In this document: positions 54,614 to 64,000 of the stretch, piece after piece
Numbering within the stretch: the stretch's first letter is position 1
Layout: each line of letters opens with the position of its first letter
Assembly (NCBI GenBank): GCA_030015575.1
Contig: JASDDO010000006.1
Span: 317,054,361-317,118,360, forward strand
Direction: 5' to 3'
Source of the DNA: Agapanthus africanus
Taxonomy: Eukaryota > Streptophyta > Magnoliopsida > Asparagales > Amaryllidaceae
Length of the DNA: 64,000 nt
Notes under the pieces: model-generated
What the model saw: only the letters and a program-made list of their open reading frames with translations
What the model was told of the DNA's origin: nothing
The model's database searches: none
Made by a program: the position numbers and the translations under genes

Positions 54614-56647
54614 TGTAACAACCCTAAATTTTCTGTATAATTTTTCAAAAATACAGAAAGGGGTAATTTTGCCTAAGCACAAGTTATAAGTTTGTTTTGC
54701 TTTTGAACAGTAAGAAGGAGCTTGCAGCTCATTGGTAAGACCTTGCATTGCTGAACAAAAACACCAGAGTTCAAATCTCATCAGCCACACATTATTTTTA
54801 TATTGATTTCTTTTAATCTTTTTAGAAGCCCAAGAGTCTACACGTGCATAACTCGTAAAAACCAAGAGTCACACATAAAACAAACGACTCCACTGTAATA
54901 ACCAAGCGACAGAGGATACGTGGCATGTGAGACTCAGCCTGACTCGGTTGACTCGAACCGGCAGCGCGGCTGACTCGGCCGGCGGCGCCGGGTCAACTCG
55001 GCCGAAACCTTATTTTCTTTGGTTTTTCTGGCAACTCTTGGACTTCTCATAACTCCTGAACTATTCATTTTCTCTGCACATTTACAGAACAATTTAAAAC
55101 ACCTAATTAAACTATTTTTAATTCAAATTTTTAATACACCTTTTCACATCCCTAAACCCTAATTTTTCCTATAAATACCACACCAAAAATCACCCCTCCT
55201 CACTTCCAAATCTCTGTCCAAACTCTCAAGAAAATTCCATAGGCTTTTTGTGTGCAAGTGGAGTTAGCAAAGGGCGAAGCTCCGACGAACTTCCGACGAC
55301 GATTCGAGAAGATTCCGGCAACGAAACGACGCACCGGTGCCTCCCACTTCTTCCTTTTCCTCTCCTATACCCTACAATGAAGTAAGTCCCTTCTCCCCCT
55401 TCTCTTTACTATTGTCAAAACTTAGAATTCTAAAACCCGACGGAAGTGGAGTTAATCCGACTTCCGATTCGGTTTTTCCTTAAAAATCAAATTTTTATTA
55501 AACAGAATAATACCAAACTCTCACATCATGATCATTAAATATTAACAAAACATCTTGAAAAGTTTCATATCAAAAGAATTTATATTTCAATTTTTATAGC
55601 ACTTTTACAGAAAAATACCATATAGTTTAGTTTCGACAAAAAACATCATTACCCCTTGCTATACTTTTAGATAGTTCACGAGGTAATGACCTACCTCCTC
55701 ACAACGCTCATATGTAATATAGCACGATGATCTTTGGGAACATAGTTTTGGGAAAATACGATTTTACACAAAACTACCTCAAACTTACAAAAACCTTTTT
55801 CTACAAGATATGTATTTTTAACAAATCTTTGCAATATGCTGCTACAACCCATTTTGGGGAACCCGTTCGGGATGGTGCAGATTATCGCACATTCTCGGGC
55901 TTAGTAGTGCGAGATGCAGACCTACGCAAGAAGCATACGTCCTCGAAAGATTTAAAAATACATATATCTTAAGAAAATGATATTTAAAGAAAAATAATAA
56001 ATTAAATTATTTTATAAATATATATATGTATCATCAAAATATCTATTTTTGATATAGTATAAATATTCCAACTTTTCTAAATAAAAAAATCACTTTACAT
56101 GAAAATACCATTCAATTCCATACAAGTTCAATACTTTACAATTAAATACCATATATTATGAAAAATAGGTTTTATTCACTAGAAATGTCACAATGATAAA
56201 ATATACATTAATGAAAACTTTAAAGACGATAATAAAATACTTCAGGTGTATTTTGAAAATTATACAAAATTAATTTTACAAAAAACCCCCTCATGTTATA
56301 CTAAATTATAATAAAGACCTTAGTAAACAATGGTTTAAGCGGGACCAGTCTCTTGAGTCTCAGGGAGCCGGGGATATGGGTGCTTTTTTATTTAAGGTAG
56401 ACAACTAAACAAACGATATTATGAACACGGTAATCGTCTTTGAAAAAGACACAAATTCTACCGTCCATGTGCAGCGGTTACCGATAACACCAAAACCTAA
56501 TTCTGGATTCAATTTCTTTTCTAATTGTCTGACTCGGACTGAGTCTCAATATATATAATCAATCTGACTTTAATGAAATTCAAGTATATATAACAGTTCA
56601 ATATGAATCCATATATTCAATCTGTTCAATCTATCAATCTATATAAC
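54614..56647 (+). repeat. Element 6, 3' LTR, truncated
   Basis: Repeats the first two-thirds of 51408-54275, including the GC-rich block (54935-55010). It breaks off at 56647, where element 7 starts. The remainder should lie right of the window. Confidence 0.92.
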
Positions 56648-58543
56648 TGTAAGTCGATGTACTACACCCCAATACTTGTGGGGAGGCGGAATTTTCAAAA
56701 ACAAACTTGTTAAGTGAACGAACATCGACTAACCGTTTGAATCGAAGCTAAACTATAAATAACCAAACACAAAGTGTTTCTAAACTACTGTGTTTAGGGA
56801 TTATACCTAATGAACCAACTCCTTCGTCTTTAGGAACTCCTTGTTCTCCTCGGCCTTCTCGAAGTAGTAGACGATCCACCCGAGAGCAAAACTCCAAGCT
56901 TAGCCTCTAAACTTGAGGCAACTAACCTTCTTGGATTGCTAATCAAAGAAGATAGATTGAGATAGAGTGATGGTTATGGATTGTTTAGTCTTACTAACCC
57001 TTGTACTCAACTCATGAGAGGGGAGGATTAGTCTTTTGAAGAGAGAGAGCTTGAGGAGAGGGAAGGTGAGAATGATTATCAAATGAGAATAGTAAGTTAT
57101 CATAATAAATATGAAGCATTCTTATTTTTGAAGAAAAGAATAATACATAATGAATAAGCATGCTTCACAAATATCTAGTGGTGATTCATTGTCATGACTC
57201 ATTAAGCATTTATCATGCATTAATGATATGCATGAATCACCCCCATGACTCACTAAACTCATTTAATGCAAATGACACCTAAACCTCCTTAGTCACCACT
57301 TCTAGAAGCTTCTCGTACAATTACGAGAACGCCCCTCCAATCCGCAAAAATACGGAAAATCTTTAGACTGTAAAAATCCAATAACCGGATACCAGTAACT
57401 GGCTTAAACCAAAGCCGACGGGTAAAAACTGTCCGAAAGTCGTACGCGCGTAAACGCACGTATGCGTCCGAACCCTTGTCGTAAAACCATACGACCTCTA
57501 TATCGTTTCACCTGGAGTAGGAAACTCTCTGTGTGGGACTCTAGAGACTCGACTACTACGCTGGCAGTGGGTTTAACCACAGACCGCAAGCGGCACTAGC
57601 TGTACGTAACGGTCCCCAGGTAGTTGTCGATAAGAAGGCCGATGAGGAAACCCATCCGAACTCCTACTGAGCCTGCTGTGACAATCTCCATACAGTCCGG
57701 TCCGTTCGTCCAAGACTATCGCATATCGGGCCTAGGGGGGCGGCAAGCGTCAGTCCCCTAATAGCGGTATAAGTCGTGTCGGAGCGAAGCCCATTACACC
57801 CTGAGAAACTACTGGAACCTACCAGCAAATCTCGCTTGCCCTGGCCAGGGACTTTGCGTAATGGCTCTCTGACACAGCGCGATATCTACTCCCAATACCG
57901 GGAGGGACGAATCCTGTCTAACTGCCACTGCCTCCAAGTGCTCGGGACTGCACCCAACTGCTACCTGTTTGCACGACTCCTTTGAGCCGTGGTAGGGTAG
58001 CAATCTAAGAACAGTGGGACACACTCGAGTCGAAGTAGCAGTGTCAAGTCTGCGGACTATGCTGTACTCATGTCACCTGGGAACTGCTCACTGACGACTG
58101 GTATAAAACCAACCAACAGTTCCCTGTGAGTCCTGTCCGGTGTACCCGTAACCTAACGAGCACCTGCATACTATCTCCAGTACGACGTACTGACGGCTGT
58201 GGGACAGACCATCTCCCCAACTGGGATGAGAAGCGTACACACTAGTCTACTCCGGAGTATCGATGCTCTGTCTCGATAATCCAACGACCAGGGACCTGAA
58301 TAAGGATGTGCTTGTAGACTACCCAGCCCCCACTAGTGTGACTGCCATCACAACGCTGGTAGACAAGCAAGATCCTAAGAGCTCTATCAATACGTACACT
58401 CACATATTAAGATAGAAAAACCAAGTAGCATACTACCATGTTTAGCAAGACTGTTATATACATGTGAATATCCCAAGCTTCCATTAAGTAATATACAAAC
58501 TAGTATGATACAGTAATGGCCTTCTAGGGCATAAACACTAACA
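56648..58543 (-). repeat. Element 7, 3' LTR
   Basis: 1.9 kb, from TGTAAGTCG to CACTAACA on the plus strand. No gene. The other copy is outside the window, so boundaries rest on the TG...CA ends, the polypurine tract and the break in element 6. Confidence 0.85.
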
Positions 58544-58554
58544 ATCTCCCACTT
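58544..58554 (-). other. Element 7 polypurine tract
   Basis: Minus strand AAGTGGGAGAT immediately before TGTTAGTG, the wording typical of plant copia elements. Confidence 0.85.
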
Positions 58555-58557
58555 GCA

Positions 58558-61500
58558 CTAGGGCCATGTACTGGCATATCGTAGACCGATGATCTCGAGT
58601 AGCCTCTCGAACTGAATCTGAGGTAGGGCCTTCGTGAATGGATCAGCAATGTTCTCTTCAGATGCAACTCTCCGAACCTCGATCTCCTGACGATCAATGA
58701 TCTCCCTGATCAGGTGATACCGCCTTAAGATGTGTCTGGACTTCTGATGGGACCTTGGTTCCTTCGCTAAAGCTATAGCTCCGTTGTTGTCGCAATACAG
58801 AGGTATTGGATCAATAATGGTAGGAACCACCTAAAGTTCTGTTAGGAACTTCTTCATCCAGACTGCTTCTTTTGCGGCATCGCAAGCAGCTATATACTCC
58901 ACTTCCATCGTCGAGTCAGCAACGGTGTCCTGCTTGGAGCTCTTCTAGCACACCGCCCCTCCATTGAGGGTAAAGACATAACCCGACATGGACTTGGAAT
59001 CGTCCTTATCACTCTGGAAGCCGGAATCAGCAAAGGCCTCCAACCTGAGGTCTTTTCCGCCGTAAACCAAGAACATCTCCTTAATCCTCCTCAGGTACTT
59101 GAGAATGTTCTTTACTGCTATCCAGTGCTTCTCCCCTGGGTCTGACTGATACCGGCTTACCACGCTCAGTGCGTAAGCTACATCTGGTCTGGTGCACAAC
59201 ATCGCATACATTATAGAGCCTACCGCAGAAGCGTAGGGTATAATAGACATGCGTTCCCTTTCCAAATCAGTCTTGGGAGACATCTCTTTGGAGAGGGTGA
59301 TTCCGTGACAAGCCGGTAGATTACCGCGCTTAGAATCTTCCATACTGAATCTTTTCAGTACAGTGTCGATATACCTGGACTGCGAAAGTCCCAACATCCT
59401 CTTGGATCTATCAATATAGATCCAGATCCCCAGAATGTACGAGGTATCACCCAGGTCTTTCATGGAGAACCTGTGTGACAAGAATCCTTTGACAGATTGT
59501 AGCATAGGAATGTCATTTCCTATCAATAGAATGTTATCCACGTACAAGACGAGGAATACGACACTTCTGGTTACAACTTTACTATATATGCACGGTTCAT
59601 CTGGATTTTTGATAAAGTCATATTCTTTGACTGTCTCATCAAAACAGATGTTCCAACTCCGCGATGCCTGCTTTAGTCCATAAATGGACTTAAGCAGCTT
59701 GCATACTTTCCCGCTGCTCCCACTCTGATTGAAACCCTCTGGCTGATCCATATAGACGCTCTCTTCTAAATTTCCATTCAGAAAAGCCGTCTTTACGTCC
59801 ATCTGCCAGATTTCATAATCATTGAAGGCAGCAATAGCAAGAAGGACCCGAATGGATTTGAGCATAGCCACTGGAGAAAAAGTTTCGTCATAGTCCAAAC
59901 CAGGTCTTTGACGAAAACCCTTTGCAACAAGTCTAGCCTTATAGGTTTCCACCTGTCCATCTACACCAATCTTTTTCTTGAAGATCCATTTGCATCCTAT
60001 GGGTTTTACCCCATCTGGAGCAAAGTCCAAAGTCCATACTTTGTTGGTGTACATGGACTCCATTTCGGTCCGCATTGCATCTAGCCATCGTACCGAGTCG
60101 CCGCTCTGGATGGCCTGCTGGAAGTCAGTAGGTTCATCATCATCTATGATGCAATCCTCTCTATCCCCATCTATGAGAAAACCGTAGTATCTCTCAGGCG
60201 GATGAGACGGCCTACTACTCCTGCGGAGAGGTGCGGGAATGTCCTGTTCTTCTTGAACTACCGGTTCTACCAAACTTTCAGTATTAATTCGTGGTTCTGG
60301 AATTTCTTCCAGTTCTATTTCGCTCCCACTTGATTCCTTTTCTAAAAACTGATGTTCTAGAAAATGGGCATTACGAGAAACAAATACCTTTTGTTCCTCT
60401 ACGTAATAGAATAGATATCCCCTGGAGTTCTTTGGATATCCCACAAAACTACACTTTACTGATCGTGCCTCGAGCTTGTCCACATGCTGCTTTTTAACAA
60501 AAGCTGGACATCCCCAAATCTTTATATACTGTAGATGGGGTTTCTTCCCGCTCCACATTTGATATGGAGTGGTAGGCACAGTCTTGGTAGGAACCATGTT
60601 CAAAAGATATGCCGCTGATTCTAGCGCATAACCCCAGAAAGATCGCGGTAACTCAGCATTACTCATCATGGATCGTACCATATCCAATAGGGTTCGATTC
60701 CGTCTCTCCGATACACCGTTATGCTGTGGAATGTATGGAGGAGTAAGCTGAGAGAGAATTCCTTTCTCTTTTAGGTAACCAAGGAACTCGGCATTCAAGT
60801 ATTCACCACCTCGATCAGATCTAAGTGTCTTGATACTTTTGCCGGTTTGGTTTTCTACTTCATTCTTATACTCTCGGAATTTCTTAAAAGCCTCGGATTT
60901 ATGTTTCATCAGATAAATGAATCCGTGTCTTGAGTAATCATCCGTGAAAGTAATGAAATAGGAAAAACCACCTCTTGCATGTGTAGACATCGGACCGCAT
61001 ACATCGCTGTGTATGAGTCCTAAGAGCTCGCTCGCTCTTACTCCTTGTCCAGTAAATGGAGTCTTTGTCATCTTTCCTTTGAGACAAGATTGACAAGTGT
61101 CATAAGATTGATATTCGAACGAGTCTAAATATCCTTCTCTATGCAACTTAGTCAACCTTCTCTCATTGATGTGACCCAGTCTACAATTCCATAAGAAAGC
61201 TTTATTTAAATCTGGAGACTTTCTTTTTAGTGTGTTCTGGACATTGAAAATTTGGAGTTGGTTTAAAACATATATGCCGTTATTTAGAGTACCGGACCCA
61301 ATCAAACCATGATTAAGGTGGATGTTAACAACATCTCTTACAAACGTGAAATCATAACCTTTATTTGATAACAAGGAAACTGATATGATATTACACGTTA
61401 AGCTTGGTACAAAATAACAGTTATGCAAAACCAAAATATGTCCACTCGTCAATCCTAGGTGATAATCCCCGACGGACGCAGCTCCCACGCTAGCTCCGTT

Positions 61501-62499
61501 AGCAACCCTGAGGATCATATCACCTTCCTTCAGCACTCTACGGTTTCTCAGTGCCTGCAATGAATTGCAAATATGAGATCCTGATCCGGTATCCAATACC
61601 CAGGAAGTAGAGTTGATCGACAGACAATTCTCAATTACAAACACACCTGAAGTCGAAGCCACAGCTTGCTTCGGTTCCTGGTTCTTGGCGATCCACGCCT
61701 TGCAATCCTTCTTCCAGTGCCCTTTCCTGTGACAATGGAAGCACTCATCCTGGCCAACTATCGGTACTGCTATCTTTTTCTTTCCCTTCTTTCCCACCTT
61801 ACTAACACCTCCTCTAGGTTTGGGTGCGGCCTTCTTCTTCCTTCCTTTGGCCCTAGCCTTGGACCCGGAAGAAGATGCACCGCCAACAAATATAGCGGGT
61901 GTTTCCCTTGCCTTCTGCAAGGTGCCCTCTGCACTCCTTAACATGTTCAGGAGTTCCGTAAGTTCAACTTCTTTTCCTTGAAGGTTGAAGTTGAGGATAA
62001 ACTGGGCGTAGGTGGGAGGAAGGGACTGGAGAATAAGGTCTGTATAGAGCTCATTATCCAAAGTCGTCCCAAGGTCTGCGAGCTCTTCAATATAGCCGAT
62101 CATCTTTAGGACATGTTCACCTACCGATGACCCGACAACCAACCTCGCTCGAAACAAGTTCTTAGAGGTCTCGTATCTTGCTATACGAGATTGCTCTCCA
62201 TAAAATTCCTTTGTATGGAGAAATATGCCATCTAGGGACATATCCTCGTACCTCCTCTGATGTTCATTGTTCATTGAGGCAAGCACGATGCACTTGGCTC
62301 TCGCGCAATCTAAATCCTAGGTTTTGCGGATTTCCTTATCCGCATTGCTGGATTTGGGACCAGGGACAGCAGGTGCCGTAGCGGTGAGGATGTACCCCAA
62401 TTTGTCATAGGTCAAAGCCATTTTGACATTCCGCAGCCAATCTTTATAGTTTGGCCCTGTCAGTATATTTTTCTCTAAAAGTAACTTAAGTCCAGTCAT
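58558..62499 (-). pseudogene. Element 7 copia gag-pol polyprotein with three TAG stops
   Basis: One frame from the ATG at 62499 (MTGLKLLLEKNILTG). Domains in order: gag (to about 61800), basic linker, zinc knuckle CFHCHRKGHWKKDC (about 61740), protease WVLDTGSGSHIC (about 61590), integrase zinc finger (RLGHINERRL, CQSCLKGK; about 61180-61080), and integrase core (LIHSDVCGPM, TLRSDRGGEY, PQHNGVSERRNRTLLD). RT follows (WIFKKKIGVDGQVETYKARLV, DVKTAFLNGNLEE, YVDN box 59533-59544), then RNase H (CTRPDVAYALSVVSRY, and IADPFTKALPQ near the end). Stops: TAG at 62317, 58945 and 58831. The second catalytic Asp of RT is Asn (YVDN), which should abolish polymerisation. The lineage within copia is uncertain; Bianca-like from memory. 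Confidence 0.92.
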
Positions 62500-64000
62500 T
62501 TTCAGGGTCGCTGCAATTAGGAGAGAGAGAAGAAAACTCTTTAGCATGATACTCTTGCAAGTTTAGAGTGGTTTTTAGTTTATCTAAACTGGATGGCTCC
62601 CACTGTTTCTCGAATCCTTCCTCAAACCATAAAAGAAGAATTAGCCAGGACTATTCTCACCGTACAATACTTGCTTAACCGTTCAGCCAGGCCAGTGTCG
62701 ATACTTCGAGGGAGGTTTTCCAACGCTTTCGCGAAGTTCCTTAATTAAATAACCTCTTTTCTCTGGGGGCGTAACCCCGCTGACACTTTTCTGGACACCT
62801 ACTAGGTTTATAGCATTGATCGTTAAGTGACGAATATCCTGATAAGTAGCATATACTCACAGTAGGATCGGGATCCAAATATCATCGTATGATAATGTTG
62901 AAGGAATCCTACCAACATTCATCAAACTCCAAATGGTATGCATCTCTTCGCAAATTTCAGTTTCTTTAAAAATTCCCGATATATATTTTTGCCCCATGCT
63001 CTTATGACCTTGGCGTTAGGTCAAAATGTCATAAGTCACATGTCAAGTTCTACCCATCATTATCTTGTCAATTTGAACCCATCCGTATATATCCTTGACG
63101 TTCGGCCAAAATGATAATACGACTGTCCCAAACTAACTCATCTATCTATGCAACAAATGAATACCCAGTAGCTACCAAACACTATGCCTTGGCGTTAGGT
63201 CAAAATACATAGCTTGAATACTACTGAATACCCAGATGAAATGACGGAGGGCTACGAATGGTTTTGGCGAAACCGTGAACGTAGTGAACTTGATATAACC
63301 GAAGGAACCTGATAGCTTTTAAAAGGAGTGGTTAAAGCTCCGCATTTAAAAATATCTGTTTTTAAAATTAACCGAGTGGTTTCTTTTAAATTGTTCCAAC
63401 GATTTAAACTTTGGTTTGTTTTTCTTTGCATTATAGATAATGCGTTCCATCATTAACCTATCATTGCAGAAAACAACGAAAATACAACGTCCTCTTATGC
63501 CATCCGCATTCGCCACGGGGTCCCGTCATCACCCGTTAGGTTACTTAACTAACGACAGAGCGGGGGCTGGGCTAGCGCGGGTGTAAAACATAAGTGACGT
63601 CTAAATAGCTATCATATATATAGATATTTTACATTCGTCTGACGCAATGATATACATTCCAGAACACAGATAAACAATATTGGATTTGCAAGCAATCTGT
63701 ATTTCTTTTGAGCCTGCAAGAAAAGACAGATTACACAGTTGTGATGAATAGCCGTTACCCCACCCTCGACCCCTACGGGTACGGCAAACCACCCGCCCGG
63801 CAGTTTGTGTACCCCACCTTGGGTCAGTCCTAGGAGCAAAAACAGTAAAATGAAATAATACAACGGTGGCTACAACCGCAACCTGGATATGCCCCGCAAA
63901 AATAATATTACAACAAATTACATTTACAACAAATGAATTAAATAATAACCCATTGCATAACCCCGGCTAAACACCACAACAGTCCAATACAGTTCATATG
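62500..64000 (-). other. Element 7 long 5' leader with repeated hairpins
   Basis: At least 1.5 kb upstream of gag without a recognisable gene. Three hairpins share a CCTTGGCGTTAGGTCAAAAT-type loop: 63001-63035, 63084-63121 and 63182-63212. The primer site and 5' LTR are not reached before the window ends. Confidence 0.65.

Larger units (their letters stand above)
51408..56647 (+). mobile_element. Element 6: non-autonomous LTR element, sister of element 4, 3' LTR cut by element 7
   Basis: 5' LTR 51408-54275, interior 54276-54613, and 3' LTR from 54614 to the insertion point of element 7 at 56648. It starts TGTAACAACCC. The polypurine tract AAGGAGGGTAGAA (54601-54613) directly precedes the second LTR. 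The 338-bp interior is the reverse complement of a diverged form of element 4's interior. No coding sequence. The left flank base-quintet ATAAG (51403-51407) should recur beyond the window. Confidence 0.92.
56648..64000 (-). mobile_element. Element 7: Ty1/copia retrotransposon, 5' end outside window
   Basis: Minus-strand element. The 3' LTR is 56648-58543, the single-frame gag-pol 58558-62499, and the leader 62500 to the right edge. The LTR starts TGTTAGTG and ends CTTACA on the minus strand. The polypurine tract AAGTGGGAGAT directly precedes it. The left flank ATAAC (56643-56647) is the expected target duplication. The 5' LTR and primer site are beyond 64000. Gag-pol order (integrase before RT) is copia. 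Three in-frame TAG codons and a mutated RT catalytic box make this copy non-functional. Confidence 0.93.

Overview
The window is a stretch of repeat-rich nuclear DNA from a flowering plant. I infer this from nested LTR retrotransposons of plant-specific lineages: a Tekay/Del-like chromovirus, a giant Tat-clade Ty3/gypsy element with a second RNase H and a plant-mobile-domain gene, and Ty1/copia elements. There are also initiator-Met-tRNA-type primer sites and plant-style introns. I see no ordinary host gene, no tRNA or rRNA gene, and no CRISPR array. The species cannot be named from the sequence.

Layout. A damaged Ty1/copia element (49597-51407) is the oldest layer I can see. Two related LTR elements landed in it: an LTR remnant (48680-49596) and a short non-autonomous element (51408-56647). 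A second copia element (56648 to beyond the right edge) broke the 3' LTR of the latter. A long-LTR element without genes (element 2; 9269-48679 when its pieces are joined, left end off-window) went into the LTR remnant. Its 3' LTR was then split by the Tekay-like element (element 1, window start to 9268). Its 5' LTR was split by the Tat element (element 3, 14378-45371). The Tat element was itself split inside integrase by a non-autonomous LTR element (element 4, 27501-34273), with a perfect 5-bp target duplication.

The Tat element is the centre of interest. On the minus strand it runs 5' LTR, primer site, gag, a spacer with duplicated zinc-finger modules, protease, RT-RNase H, archaeal-type RNase H and integrase, all in one frame once element 4 is removed, but broken by at least eight stops. 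Between pol and the 3' LTR is about 9.5 kb of extra DNA. The outer part, next to the LTR, is a plus-strand (antisense) gene with its own TATA box, a probable 5' UTR intron, a plant mobile domain, seven small phase-1 introns, a repetitive acidic region, a coiled coil and poly(A) signals. The inner part is a set of tandem repeats, many of them small hairpins whose arm sequences differ between copies yet stay complementary within each copy.

All protein-coding elements are decayed: nonsense codons throughout, one-base frameshifts in the antisense gene, a missing gag in element 1, and a YVDN in place of YVDD in the right-hand copia RT. The window therefore reads as a retrotransposon graveyard rather than active genes. 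Its unusual content is the antisense intron-bearing gene, the hairpin arrays, and a palindromic box beside the polypurine tract that recurs in four different elements.
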